A stretch of 64,000 nucleotides of DNA from Valencia hispanica (taxonomy: Eukaryota > Chordata > Actinopteri > Cyprinodontiformes > Valenciidae): assembly GCA_963556495.2 (NCBI GenBank), contig OY747702.1, positions 26,775,403 to 26,839,402 on the forward strand. Direction: 5' to 3'. The position numbers and the translations under genes were made by a program. Below the pieces are notes generated by a model. The model ran no database searches. It was not told the DNA's origin and saw only the letters and a program-made list of their open reading frames with translations. Below are positions 23,925 to 37,500 of this stretch, one piece after another. How positions within the stretch are numbered: the stretch's first letter is position 1; each line of letters starts with the position of its first letter.

Positions 23925-24350
23925 ATTTAGGCCACAGACTGATGGCTGTTAGAGCAGATGCCACAGTTCTATCACCTTTAGCTGTCCAAGCCCTGAAGCA
24001 GCAAAGTAGTCCAGACCATAACTCTACCACCACCATGTTTGACTGGCAGTATGGTGTTCTTTTATAGAAAGGCTTTGTTAGTTTCAAGACATATGTAACA
24101 TGACCTACACCTTCCAACAAGTTCCACTTTTGTCTCCTCAGACCACAAAGTATTTTCCCCAAAGGTTTGGATATAATTTAAGACTTTGATGACCTCCTGG
24201 ATAAGTAGTCAGTATGCTCCAGTATTTTTATAGGGAATTTCACCACTTTTGCATGTTGTCTTCATTTGTCTCCCTGTGAGTCCCAAAGCCAGACTAAAGT
24301 CGTAAATGACTTTGTTTCTTATCTGCTCTTGAACATCTTTATTTCAGTGC
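23925..24350 (+). mobile_element. Degraded non-autonomous DNA element remnant
   Basis: Words such as 'CCACCACCATGTTTGAC', 'GGTGTTCTTTTATAGAAA' and 'TTTGTTTCTTATCTG' are typical of a MITE family abundant in fish genomes. Similar wording recurs at 30880-31080. It abuts the LINE that starts near 24355. No protein is encoded. Confidence 0.4.
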
Positions 24351-24568
24351 ATAATGTGATACTTTTCTAGATCTTTCAACCTTATTTATTACCAGTGGAA
24401 TTGATTACTGTAATGCCCTGCTTTCTGGTCTTCCCAAAAAAGAATATCTCAGGTTTACAACTTCTATAAAATTCAGCAGCTCGTGTCCTGACGAAGACCA
24501 GGAGGTCGGAGCACATTATGTCTGTCTTAAATTCATTGCATTGGCTACCCATATGTTTTAAGATCGAT

Positions 24569-27500
24569 TATAAAGCTAAATTGTGTAAGAACTTCTCCCA
24601 TCTAGCAGTGAAACAATATTACGTTCTAGCCCCACCTCCCACCCCCGATTCTGAGCGCGTTTTAACTCCTACAGTGGCCGTTTCATGCCAAGGTTAACAT
24701 GGCTTCCAGTACTACGACTTCGTCCAGTGTTCCTTCCAGTAATGAGGTTACTTTAGAAGACTACATTGCATTTGATGATGATCTGGTTGACAGCGTTACG
24801 TCCTCATTGCGTTTGGCATTAGATAGGGTAGCCCCCTTAAAAAAGAAAGTGGCTAGCCATAGGAGGCTGACTCCTTGGTTCAACGCAGAGTTGCGTACTT
24901 TAAAGCAGAATACTAGGAAGTTGGAGAGAAAATGGCGCTCTACACACCTAGAGGATTCCTATTTAACCTGGAATAACAGTCCATTGCTGTATAAAAAGAC
25001 CCTTCGACAAGCTGGAACAGCATATTTTTCATCATTAACAGAGGCGAATAAAAACAATCCTAGGTTTCTTTTTAGTACAGTTGCCAAACTTGCACAGAGT
25101 CATAGCTCTGTTGAGCCAACTATTCCCCCAGCTCTTAGCAGTGATGATTTTATGGGATTCTTCATAAATAAAATTAATTCTATTAAAAATAAAATCATTG
25201 GCATCCTCCCAAACATGATTACTTCTTCCTCAGTCAATGAGGCAGTATCGGAAAGAACTGTAGAACCTCAGTTGTGCTTAGGCTGTTTTGATTCAGTCGA
25301 GCTTTCAGAATTATCAAAAATATTAGCCTCATCTAAACCTTCAACTTGTATGTTGGACCCAATTCCAACCAAATTATTTAAAGAAATGTTCCATTTGGTT
25401 CCTGGGCCCATTATGGATATGATGAATCTATCCTTAGTAAACGGATACGTACCACAGGAATTTAAAATAGCTGTAATTAAACCTTTACTCAAGAAACCTT
25501 CCCTTGATCAAGATGACTTGGTGAATTACAGACCTATATCTAACCTTCCTTTCTTATCCAAAGTCCTTGAGAAAACTGTTGCTAATCAAGTCTGTGAGCA
25601 TCTAAACAGTAACAAGCTGTTTGAAGAGTTTCAGTCAGGTTTTAGAGCTCATCATAGCACTGAAACAGCACTGGTGAAGGTTACTAATGATATTCTCATG
25701 GGCTCAGATAATGGACTTGTCTCTGTTCTGGTTTTGTTAGATCTCAGTGCTGCTTTTGACACAGTCGATCATAATATTCTCCTAGAAAGGCTTGAACATG
25801 TTGCAGGGATCAAAGGAACAGCACTAGGCTGGTTTAAATCATATTTGTCTGATAGATTCCTGTTTGTTCATCTAAATGATAAATCTTCTTCACTCTCAAG
25901 GGTTACTTGTGGAGTTCCACAGGGTTCTGTGCTTGGACCAATTCTGTTCACCATATATATGTGCCCAATCGGTAGAATCATTAGACAGCATGGGATAAAT
26001 TTCCACAGCTATGCAGATGATACACAACTATATTTATCCATAAATCCTGATGAACCCAGTCAGTTAGGTAGATTACAGGCATGTCTGGAAGACATAAAAG
26101 CATGGATGACCCTAAACTTTTTGCTTTTAAATTCTGACAAAACAGAAGTTGCTGTCTTTGGTCCAGAAGTTCTTAAACAGAAACTGATTAGTCAGTCACT
26201 TCATCTGGATGGCATTAAGTTGGACCCCAGTAATAACGTCAAGAACCTCGGCGTTATATTTGACTGAGATTTGACATTGAAATCCCATATTAAACAGGTT
26301 TCTAGGATTTCTTTCTTTCACCTCCGGAATATTGCTAAAATTAGAAACATCCTGTCCAGGAGTGAGACTGAGAAACTAGTCCATGCATTTGTTACCTCAA
26401 GGCTGGACTACTGTAATTCTTTACTATCAGGTAGTCCACAAAATGCCAATAAAAGCCTTCAGTTGATCCAAAATGCGGCAGCAAGATGCAAATATAAAAA
26501 AGAGAGATCACATTTCTCCTGTTTTAACTTCCCTTCATTGGCTCCCTGTTAAATCCAGAATAGAATTTAAGATCCTTCTTCTTACATACAAAGCCCTTGA
26601 TAATCAAGCTCCATCATACATCAGAGATCTAATTGTTCCTTATGTTCCTAACAGAGCCCTTCGCTCTCAGACTGCAGGTTTACTTGTAGTTCCTAGGATT
26701 TCTAAAAGTAGAATGGGAGGCAGATCTTTTAGTTATCAGGCTCCTCTCCTGTGGAACCAGCTCCCAGCTTTAGTCCGTGAGGCAGACACTCTGTTTACTT
26801 TTAAGGCCAGGCTTAAAACTTTCCTTTTTGATAAAGCTTATAGTTAGAGTGGCTAAGGCCATCCTGAGCTATCTCTGTAGTTATGCTGCTATAGGCTTAG
26901 ACTGCTGGAGGACAGACTTACCAATTTTCTTCAATTTGCTACTTCCTTTTCTACTACTACTCTCCAGTTGTATTACAGTACATTCTGTTATTTCGACTGT
27001 TAACTTTGTTTTCTCTCAGTGTTTTTCTCTCCATAGAAGATATACCTGGTGTGGTATCCTGCTTGGCTGCAATGCCCTGTTGGACTGGGGGCATCGACTG
27101 GGATGATCCTCCCAGTAACTGAACATCCACTGTGTCCTGTTATCAACTTTTTACTTTCTGTAACATAGAAAGTTCTCTTATATCAGATCTTCTGTTCCTT
27201 CTGTGTTTCTGCTCTGTCTTCTCAAACCCCCAGACGGTCGTGGCAGATGGCCGCTCCTACTGAGCCTGGTTCTATTGGAGGTTTCTTCCTGTTAAAGGGG
27301 AGTTTTTCCTCTCCACCGTCGCTAAATGCTTGCTCAGTATGAGGGATTGCTGAAGGATTGCTGTGGTTGGAAAGTCTGCATCAACGGGGCCCAACCTCAC
27401 GCCAATGACTGACGCAATCTGCTGGGATTCCTTAAATAGGAAACTTTTTAACTGATTGGAATGTTTGTATAAATGTATTGAAATGACTTCTTGTTAAATG

Positions 27501-27897
27501 CCTTGAGATGACATCTGTTGTGAATTGGCGCTATATAAATAAACTGAATTGAATTGAATTTAGTTACATAGTCAGACGTCTGCCGCGTCATCAAGTAGAC
27601 AATCTCCCTCTGGCATTCGTCACGGTGCAACTGAGTGTAGCCAAAGCACGAAAGGCGGAGCTAGAATTTCCAGGAATGTCCCTCGTTGGTGAATGTATTT
27701 CAAAGATGGAGGCTCAACATGGACTCAGCCATTCGCACGACTCGCTCGTATGTATTCTGAATAGCAGATTCTATACTTACGAGAATACTTTCATTAGTAG
27801 GTGGAAGTAATTACACATGAATGAGCACATATTTTTGAAAGAACAAATGGGTTTTCAAATGAGAATCAACTCAAAGAAATACACAAAGTAGCTTTAA
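24569..27897 (+). mobile_element. TTAA-type DNA element, second copy, split by a LINE
   Basis: 24574-24768 and 27559-27893 together align, collinear and uninterrupted, with the intact minus-strand copy at 3775-4305. The right end retains TAGCTTTAA; the left TTAA has changed to ATAA. The LINE at 24769-27558 entered at GCATTT/AGTTA of the intact sequence. This element itself entered a LINE of another family, giving three levels of nesting. Confidence 0.8.
24769..27558 (+). mobile_element. L2-like LINE, 5'-truncated, inserted in the TTAA element
   Basis: The copy holds ORF2 from just before the reverse transcriptase to the 3' tail. Visible motifs are LVNYRPISNLPFLSKVLEKT, FQSGFRAHHSTETALV, LLDLSAAFDTVDHN, GVPQGSVLGP and the catalytic SYADDTQLYLS. 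These fit the L2 group of the CR1/Jockey superfamily. Reverse transcription would proceed from the repeated GAATT tail. The open frame 24699-26267 begins in host-element sequence (MASSTTTSSSVPSSNEV) and fuses into the LINE near 24769, so its first ~24 residues are not LINE. A TGA at 26265 replaces the Arg codon seen in other copies (VIFDRDLT). A further small deletion near 26490 shifts the frame. The copy is inactive. Confidence 0.88.
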
Positions 27898-28381
27898 GGT
27901 TCTTTTAATGGTTTTTAAGGGTCTTAATAGTCTTGGGCCTTCTTATCTTTCAGAACCGCCTCCTCTGGAAACAGTCTCCTTGTCATCCCCAAAGTCAGGA
28001 CAAACACTTATGGCGAGGCGTCTTTCTATTATTATGGCCCTCACCTCTGGAACAGGCTGCCAGAGGACCTTAGGGCCGCGGAGAACGTTCATGTTTTTAA
28101 GAGCAGGTTCATAACTCACCTGTTTAGCCTAGCTTTTAACTGATTATTGCTTGATTATATTTTCAGTGTTTTACTGTGTAATCCCCTGTTATTTTTACAC
28201 TTTAATCTGTTATTTGAATCTTCCTGCCAGTGTTTCCTCTGTGGGAGCCCTGCTTTTAAATCAAATCTGTGGGTGAGGGATGGTAATATGGTTTACTGTA
28301 TGTGGGGTTATTTTAATCTTTAAAGCACTTTGAGTTGCAAATTTTGTATGAAAAGCACATAATAAAGTTTGATTGATTGAC

Positions 28382-31300
28382 TTCATGTTATGAGATACCT
28401 TCTGTTTCAATGATTTATCGGTTCTACAAGTTAAGCAGCATAAACTCCCTGGTGTGATTTATGAAAAGGTTCTATAAGTTTATGAATAAAACTAAATCCT
28501 TATCCTTCCCCTAAACTACTTAAATATTTATTGACTATCTAAATATAAAAAGGTTGAGAAATATTGGTGGTTTCAGCTGAAATCTACTTGGTACATACTT
28601 ACTTGGTAAAACTGGCCAAGTGAAATCATGGATTTTATAAAACATTTCCAGAAGAGCACAGGGATATACATTTTAATGATTTTTGGGAAAACTAATCTCA
28701 AGATGGCTAATGGTGAGACATTGTTAAATATTAACCTAAATGATCAAATTTATCCACTAACTGATGGGGTAATGCTGTTGGTCCAAGGAGCAGTGTGTTG
28801 ACGAAACGGTCTGTTGACGGCACAAGGCTTCAATTCAAAGGATATTTGGACCACAATCAAGTATTTTTATTGACACATTGAAAAATCCCCAGGAAGTGAG
28901 AAACTACTTAATATGTCTACCTTTAACAGACTATGGTGAAGTTTTTTATCTTTTGTGAGGGTGTGTGTGTGTGGGGGGAGCCTTGAGTGAATTTGATCAT
29001 TAACTGTTTAACTGGTGTCACTGAAAACTGAATCTTTAATCATTAAACTCCCTTTTTCTTTTTTGACTCAAAGGCAACTTTAATTTGAGGCAAACAAGAA
29101 GAAGAATACATTAAAACATATCCTGTCATGTTCCTGGGCACAAAAGGAGGGGCTTACCCAGGACAACATTCATTCTTGAGGCACTTCTGTGACATAGGCA
29201 ATGTAAATGTTTCACCCACACATTCAACTCAATACAACAGTGGTGCAACATCCGATTTCCAAATACATTAGTCTCCATGTATCCCTTTAGGTATACCATG
29301 TACAGTACGTACTTACAGCTACGATAGTTTCCACCTAACAATACCTGTGCAGGTTTCTTGAACAAGAGGTGGTGACTCAAAACTGCATGAATAAAACACA
29401 AACAAAAAGGAGGGCTCTGAGTGGGTGACAACTCTAGATAACAATGAGAAGGAAGCTCCCTTTGTGTATTAGGTTGTAACTTCCAGGAAATGTCATCTAT
29501 AAGAGAAATTAAACCAATATTTCAATCAACTTAAATTGCTCATTGTAAAGCTAGGGTATATTTTCAGTCCAAATATAATTTTTTCAGAAGTCTAGGTCAA
29601 GAAAGTATCTGTGAGGCGGGTCTTTGTTTTTGTTGGGTTTTTTTTTTTTGTTAGCAGTGCTATGAACACTGATATTAACTGAGTCAAGTGAGGCCTGCAG
29701 TGTTTTAGATTTCTTGGCTTCTTTTCGGATCTATTAGACTAATATTTTTTACTGGAAAAAAAGAACCAAGAGAAAATTATAAAGTTCATTATAAAAGCAG
29801 AAATTCACCATATTTTACATAGATGGATCTTTGGATTTTAAGGCTTGTTGTTGGAGTCATTTCCCCACCAAAATATGTCTGTCTTATAAGATATAGCAGT
29901 ATACAATGTTATAACTGGCTTATGGATCAATCTAATTGACTGGTCATTAGGGGCGTCTTCAACAACCCTTGCCGGGTTTCTGGTTTCAGTCTGCCTTCTT
30001 GGATTTCTACCTTGTTTTGACTGGTCCTGAATATGTTTCAGATTGCTCTCTGAAATAAAAAATAGCACTTCTCTCTGATTCTTTTCCTGGTCTAGCTCCA
30101 TAAACTTGTCTTATCTTTTTATGTTCTATAGTTGAGTCCTTCATCGTCACCTTACAACAAGGGTCTACAGTGTTTTAAGCAAATCTGTGGACACACAGAG
30201 CCATAAAATCTTTAGTGAATTTAAGACCTCACTGTAGAAACAATCTTCATAAGATCACAGTATAGGTTTAGAATAGAAAAATAGAATATAATAATCCTAT
30301 GTTATCTCACAAAGGGGAAATTCAGGTCTAACAGGTGACAGGTGACACTAAAGCATTTAGATTCACACAAGAAAAGTATAAAAAGTATAAAAACAGAATT
30401 AAGAATAATATATGTACATTAAGGACGAAATAACAGAAAACAAAGTACTTTACAGTTTTTTGAATGTACAACTGAGTAGGATAATTTAAAAACAAAAAAT
30501 TGACAGAATGTGCATGTGTAGTTAAGCATTAAAAAGCAAAAAAATAAACATATTAACAAGAATTAAACAGAATATAAGCTGAGAAAACAGATGTGCAAAT
30601 AACAGCAGCAGAAATGTTAATTAAGTGAGTTAAACAGCGCAAATTACAGCAGGAATGTGAACATTATTGGGTTAGTTGGTAGCAGTTCTGGTTGTAGAGT
30701 CTAACATCTGCAGGGAGAAAGGACCCTCCTTCATGCACCTAGGATTCAGCAGTCTGTCACTGTAGGAGGTTGCAGCTCAGCAACATCTTCCTGCATGACG
30801 TGGGAGACATTGTCCATCAGCGATGTTATTTTGGCTCCAACATACTTCGCCATAAAAGATGGATGATGCAACCATCTAAATTTTTAAATAATGGTTCTCA
30901 TTGTGGTTCTTGGAGTCCCACATCCTAAGAAAAATCCTATGAAACGACTTTGTAACCCTTTCTGGACTGATAGATATCAGTGACTTTGTTTATCATTGGT
31001 TCTTGAATGTCATTAGATTTTACCTACTTAGTGTTGTCAGACAGGTTCTATTTAAGGCATTAAATAGAACCATTAGGGCTGCATGAGACTATTGAAACTA
31101 AACTGAAAATATCTTATTGATAACAAGTACATTTTTGATTTAACAAGAGAGGGCAATCACATTTTCACATCAGTTTCACATCAGTTTGAATCATTAAATA
31201 TCTAATCTTTCACAACAATTCCTAATCATGACAACCCTGTAAATGTAAATGTCAATTATTACAGCAGAGTAAACCGGTAAACCTTAGCCTAGGGCACCAC

Positions 31301-32511
31301 TGTGTTCAAGGATTGTACATGTGCTCAAAAATAAAAATGAGTTTGTACCTCAAACATCTTACTTATTGTTTGTTGGCATTTCCAGCTTGCTAAAGGGGAA
31401 TAGGATCCCCCTGTGCTGTGCACAGTGTAAATATTAGTATCTGATTCAAGTTTTCCAATCGGAGCTAAATATTTTTTTTCTTTAAAGATGAGTAGATTCG
31501 ATCATCAACTGTTAAACTGTTTGAGATTCAGGAAACACAAAAAAATATTTTCTTCTGTTTTTTGGCATATGACTAGCATGGAAACCACAGACAGATCAAA
31601 CCTGGACTAATGATTCCAATCTGTTCACAGATATGTGTTTTGGGTTGATTTGGGTTTGCAAAAGTTCTCAATTTTCTAATAAAAAAGCAAAGGTTCCCTT
31701 TCTCTATAGATGTGACAGAGGCACTGTTTCCACATAATGATGGCTAAATAGATTGCTTCTGTTGATTGACTAAAGGCAGAAAACTTTAAACAACAGCACA
31801 ACATTTCAGAATGGGCTAAGCAACTGTTGATGAAAATGTTTCTCCCACAGACGAGACAGTGCATCAGTGGTGCGACATCAGATTCCTCTGTGGACCTCCG
31901 TTTGAAGCTATGACATGGATGGAGTTTCCACGTAACAATACCTGACCAGGTTTGTTTTGTAAGGTGCAACTGGTTTATAGTAGAACCACCTTGGGTAAAG
32001 TCTTTGTCTCTGTTGCCTACAGGCAGCAACGTCACACCATGCATACGGCTTTTTATCTCTATCTGTGTGGGTGGAAAAACTTTCAACAAACAATGAAATG
32101 GATGTTTTCTTTGAGCGTCTTCCTGAAACATCCAGTAAAAGTAATGAATAGTATACATTAACTGTCATTTTAAAAAGAATGCTCTTAGATTACAGCATGC
32201 TAAATTTAAAAATGTGTAACGAAAAAGGATGCAATAAAAAGCTTAATTTTTAATCAACCACAAAGAATCAATCTATCTGTGTAAAGATATTTTTATATAT
32301 TGATGTTTGGTAGATGGTAACTTTTACATTGATTGTTAAGTTTAAAATATTTAAAAGACACAATGTATTTTAAAAAACTGTCAAAAAAATTATTTCATGA
32401 GATTTAAGAGATCAGAAATACTGAAGTGGAAAACTAAAAGTGTGTTTTCACCGAAAAATGCTGTGAAGTCAAGAACAGATGGCATGTATTACTGCAACAT
32501 TAGGTAAAATT
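28382..32511. other. Non-coding stretch with repeat remnants
   Basis: No gene is supported. About 30560-30860 has the wording of a fish interspersed repeat (GCAGGAATGTGAACATTATTGG, GATTCAGCAGTCTGTCACT, in parts). About 30880-31080 resembles the MITE at 24.2 kb. Sequences near 29200-29500 and 31720-31980 belong to a locally repeated family also seen at 23.1 and 35.8 kb. Confidence 0.4.
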
Positions 32512-34575
32512 AAATTAAATTCACTTTATTTATATAGCGCCAATTCACAACAGATGTCATCTCAAGGCACTTAACAAGAAGTCATTTCAATACATTTATA
32601 CAAACATTCCAATCAGTTAAAAAGTTTCCTATTTAAGGAATCCCAGCAGATTGCGTCAGTCATTGGCGTGAGGTCGGGCCCCGTTTATGCAGACTTTCCA
32701 ACCACAGCAATCCTTCAGCAATCCCTCATACTGAGCAAGCATGTAGCGACGGTGGAGAGGAAAAACTCCCCTTTAACAGGAAGAAACCTCCAACAGAACC
32801 AGGCTCAGTAGGAGCGGCCATCTGCCACGACCGTCTGGGGGTTTGAGAAGACAGAGCAGAGACACAGAAGGAACAGAAGATCTGATATAAGAGAACTTTC
32901 TATGTTACAGAAAGTAAAAAGTTAATAACAGGACACAGTGGATGTTCAGTTACTGGGAGGATCATCCCAGTTGATGTCCCCCGTCCAACAGGGCATTGCA
33001 GCCAAGCAGGATACCAGACCAGGTATATCTTCTATGGAGAGAAAAACACTGAGAGAAAACAAAGTTAACAGTCGAAATAACAGAATGTACTGTAATACAA
33101 CTGGAGAGTCGTAGGAGAAAAGGAAGTAGCAGAGTGAAGAAAATTGGTAAGTCTGTCCTCCAGCAGTCTAAGCCTATAGCAGCATAACCACAGAGATAGC
33201 TCAGGATGACCTAAGCCACTCTAACTATAAGCTTTATCAAAAAGGAAAGTTTTAAGCCTGGCCTTAAAAGTAAACAGAGTGTCTGCCTCACGGACTAAAG
33301 CTGGGAGCTGGTTCCACAGGAGAGGAGCCTGATAACTAAAAGATCTGCCTCCCATTCTACTTTTAGAAATCCTAGGAATTACAAGTAAACCTGCAGTCTG
33401 AGAGCGAAGTGCTCTGTTAGGAACATAAGGAACAATTAGATCTCTGATGTATGATGGAGCTAGATTATTAAGGGCTTTGTATGTAAGAAGAAGGATCTTA
33501 AATTCTATTCTGGATTTAACAGGGAGCCAATGAAGGGAAGCTAAAACAAGAGAAATGTGATCTCTCTTTTTAATATTCATCAGATCTCTTGCTGTCGCAT
33601 TTTGGATCAACTGAAGGCTTTTAATGGCATTTTGTGGACTACCTGATAGTAAAGAATTACAGTAGTCCAGCCTTGAGGTAACAAATGCATGGACTAGTTT
33701 CTCAGCATCACTCCTGGACAGGATGTTTCTAATTTTAGCAATATTCCGGAGGTGAAAGAAAGAAATCCTAGAAACCTGTTTAATATGGGATTTCAATGTC
33801 AAGTCTCGGTCAAAAATAACGCCGAGGTTCTTTACGTTATTACTGGGGGCCAACTTAATGCCATCCAGATGAAATGATTGACTAATTAGTTTCTGTTTAA
33901 GAACTTCTGGTCCAAAGACAGCAACTTCTGTTTTGTCAGAATTTAAAAGCAAAAAGTTTAGGGTCATCCATGTTTTTATGTCTTCCAGACATGCCTGTAA
34001 TCTACCTAACTGACTGGGTTCATCAGGATTTATGGATAAATATAGTTGTGTATCATCGGCATAGCTGTGGAAATTTATCCCATGCTGTCTAATGATTCAG
34101 GAACCAAATGGAACATTTCTTTAAATAATTTGGTTGGAATTGGGTCCAACATACAAGTTGAAGGTTTAGATGAGGCTAATATTTTTGATAATTCCGAAAG
34201 CTCGACTGAATCAAAACAGCCTAAGCACAACTGAGGATCTACCGTTCTTTCCGATACTGCCTCATTTACTGAGGAAGAAGTAATCATGTTTGGGAGGATG
34301 CCAATGATTTTATTTTTAATAGAATTAATTTTATTTATGAAGAATCCCATAAAATCATCACTGCTAAGAGCTGGGGGAATAGTTGGCTCAACAGAGCTAT
34401 GACTCTGTGTAAGTTTGGCAACTGTACTAAAAAGAAACCTAGGATTGTTTTTATTCGCCTCTATTAATGATGAAAAATATGCTGTTCTAGCTTGTCGAAG
34501 GGTCTTTTTATACAGCAGTAGACTGTTATTCCAGGTTAAATAGGAATCCTCTAGGTGTGTAGAGTCAGCTGGTAG
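32512..34575 (-). mobile_element. L2-like LINE copy with an internal deletion in the reverse transcriptase
   Basis: On the minus strand, ORF2 begins within HLEDSYLTWNNS. It runs to LFKEMFHLVP at about 34105, then jumps directly to MGINFHSYADDTQLYLS-type sequence (about 34090). Roughly 600 bases holding the core reverse transcriptase motifs (SAAFDTVDH, GVPQGSVLG) are missing relative to the 24.8-kb copy. The C-terminal frame 33967-33221 (MTLNFLLLNSDKTEVAVFGP) is open. The 3' UTR and tail lie at 32512-33220. The copy is inactive. Confidence 0.88.
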
Positions 34576-37500
34576 CACTTAACAAAATCATTTGTAAAGT
34601 AAATAAACTCTAAACTGGAGTTTTTATTTCTTAAAAAATCCTAATTTGAAAACTTAAATGCCTTTGAGGTCATGGAAATAATGATAAAAACACTGCAATT
34701 ATGGTCACACAAGTATTATTAAGAACAAATCTCAAAATCATTAAACCTTTTTAACTTGTTTGAATCAAATGGTTCTATCACATTCAGAAGGTTCATCAAA
34801 TGATGCAACTGAGATTTCAACCAGATATGTTCTATGGCAACACCATGAAAACTACAAAAGGACACTTTTATGTCTTGATTTAAGAAATAAAAAGACACTA
34901 ATCTCAAGAAAAGTTGTGATGTGGAAATAGTGAAACCCAAGAAATACCTCCTTTAGAAAACAGAACTCCTTTAGATACCAAGATTCATCATAATGTTGGA
35001 AACAGGCAAGAAATGAAACTAGTAAGGACCAAGTTTCTGACAGTGTTAGTATTAGTGGGGTCTTCATCAGCTGTTATACCAATAGGGTTGGTGACTGTCA
35101 GTGTGTTCACCTGTGTCAGCATGGCAAAATATAGATCTAAAGAGACTTGCATTGATGTCTATAAAGGGATTTGACCACGAAAATGCATCACAGCTGAGAA
35201 GACGCCACCCTCTGCACAGTCAGTTTGGACTGCAAAAAAAGACACTAAGATCAGAGTGACTCTTGAAAAAGCCACGAGTGAAACTTATTAAATCTTTACG
35301 AGTCCCACAAAGCTGAGCCACAAATAGGAAATCTTGTGGTTCATTGTGTAAAAAGAGCATCTCACTATTCATATCTTCTGACTAACTGGATCTAAACACA
35401 ACTAAACACCTTGGCCTTTGCAATAGGCACCACTCTGCACTACCATTTAGAGACAAAGTAAGGGACGGCATTTCAGAAGAATGGTGGTTCAGTCCTGTAG
35501 TCCAGTTTCAAAGAAAGAAAGCAGCTAGACAGACTGAATGTCATCTTGTTAAACATGAAACCTTACGGTACTCAACTTTATTGTCCGAGAGGGAAATTTG
35601 CTATGCAAATACAAATATATTTAAAGTGGAATTATCCTTTAGTGTCACCAGAGTGGAGTATTGCTGATCTAAGAACCCATAGGCAAACCTCATAGCAATA
35701 AACCAGTGGTGGTGAGAGTGAATTTTTCACATTACAGCAAAAGCAGGTAGCGTTTAACACAATAAATGCAAATGTTTCTTTAACAAAGTCGAGACAATAT
35801 AGCAGTGTTGCAGCATCAGATTTCTGAACACCTCAGTCTCCTTGTACCTAAAAGCTCTGAAACACAAAGGTGGAATTTTCATGTCACAATACCTGCACAA
35901 GTTGCTTTATCAGGTGTAACAGCTTTGCAGTTTCAACACAAAACAATACTTTTCTTGACAGAAAGCAACCTGAAGTATTTCTACACAACTATTGATCAAT
36001 GGGTATCGGAGTGGGTGGAATAACTGACAAGATCAGCTGTGATGAATTGATCCTGACAGGTGAACAAAACACAAACAAGAGGATGGGCTCTGAGTGGGTG
36101 AAAACTCTAGAAAAACAATGAAAGGGAACTTTCCTTTGTTTCTTTTTGTGTCATATCCAGGAAAATTCATGAATGAGGAAAGCAAAGCAACCCTTCTTTG
36201 AAAAATGTTGTCAGATTACTGACAGTAAAAAAAAAAAAAAGTATCTCAAGGAAGTCCTAAAAACCCTGGGCAGCAGGATTTACCTTAATGTGCTTAAATA
36301 TAGCAGAACCTGAAGTCATTATTCTTTTGTTAAACAATAGTAATGGATCGACATGAACGATCTCATTCTCTTGTTCATTCCATGACATGCTGACAAACAT
36401 TAGTAGATATGAGCCTTTATGAGCATCTATAGCTGTGCCAGTGTTGGAGTTTCCACATAACAATGGCTGATCAGACTCCTTTTATGGTCAGACTAAAGCC
36501 AGAAAACTGAAAACAACTCATCATGTCACAAATAAATATCAGAGTGGATTAAACAGTAGGCTATATTATCATGAAGAATCACATGTTATGCTCTCAAAGC
36601 TTTACCTTTTTCACTTTTTAACTTTAATAGTCAAAGCTAAAAAAATCAGAACATTTAAAACAAATGTTTTATTTTTTTTATTTTAAAGTTGTTTTTTACA
36701 ATATATTTAGCTGTATTTATTCAGTAAAAACGTTGAAAAAAATCTATTGCTATCATCATTAATGTTCAATCAAAATAAAATACTGTTTAGTGGTGGTAAT
36801 ACTTTTCAGGTGTTAGTAACAAGAAGAAATGTACTGATCATTCTCTGAAACCTAAATGCTTGTTAATGTGTTTGAAGTGCATGATCGGATTCACAAGATT
36901 AAAAAAAAGTATTTAAACTTCAATCACTGAGGAATCAGTGCTGAGGAAACAATGACAACACGGTTATAATGACAAAGGCAAATGGAATAAGTGAAAAGGC
37001 CACTTTTTATGTGTTCTGGTGCCTATCTCCAGCAATGATCGGGCGAGAGGCGGGATAATTACTCTTTACTATCCTTAATCAATGAAAATATCAGTTGTAG
37101 AAAAACAGGGAATCCCCTTAAAGGAATTTGTCTTTAACAATATGCATCAAGATATCTAATATTTGGAATTATTGTCATAAAAAGCAATTAAACAAATAAA
37201 TTCACACAAGGCAGGGGAAGAATGCAGGTCTATAGTGTCTATAGTCTATACTTATTCTACACTGTTAAATAGCATTTCAAACAATAATGTTCCCTGGACA
37301 TTTTCAAGGCCTTATTTTATCATAAGGAAGTAGTTTTTCTGAATAATAACAATAAACATAAAGAAATGCTATCTGCTTAGCGGAAATTAAAGCCTGCGAT
37401 CTAATGAATGTTTTATCTGATTCTCTTTTACTGGTCCAGCTGTAAATAATATTCCAATTAAGAACGTCTATGGATCAGCCTGTTCATTAATAACCATCGA

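Larger units (their letters stand above)
24355..28381 (+). mobile_element. 3' part of a second LINE family, split by a later insertion
   Basis: 24355-24568 reads, with small errors, as the C-terminal LINE words LDYCNALLSGLPKK, NSAARVLTKTRRSEHI and SLHWLP. The frame resumes at about 27898 with GLNSLGPSYLSEP and ends in a 3' UTR with AATAAAGTTTGATTGATTGA. The interruption is exactly the TTAA-flanked element and its nested LINE. The domain is the region after the reverse transcriptase in L2/CR1-type ORF2. The copy is 5'-truncated and carries several stops, so it is inactive. Confidence 0.75.
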
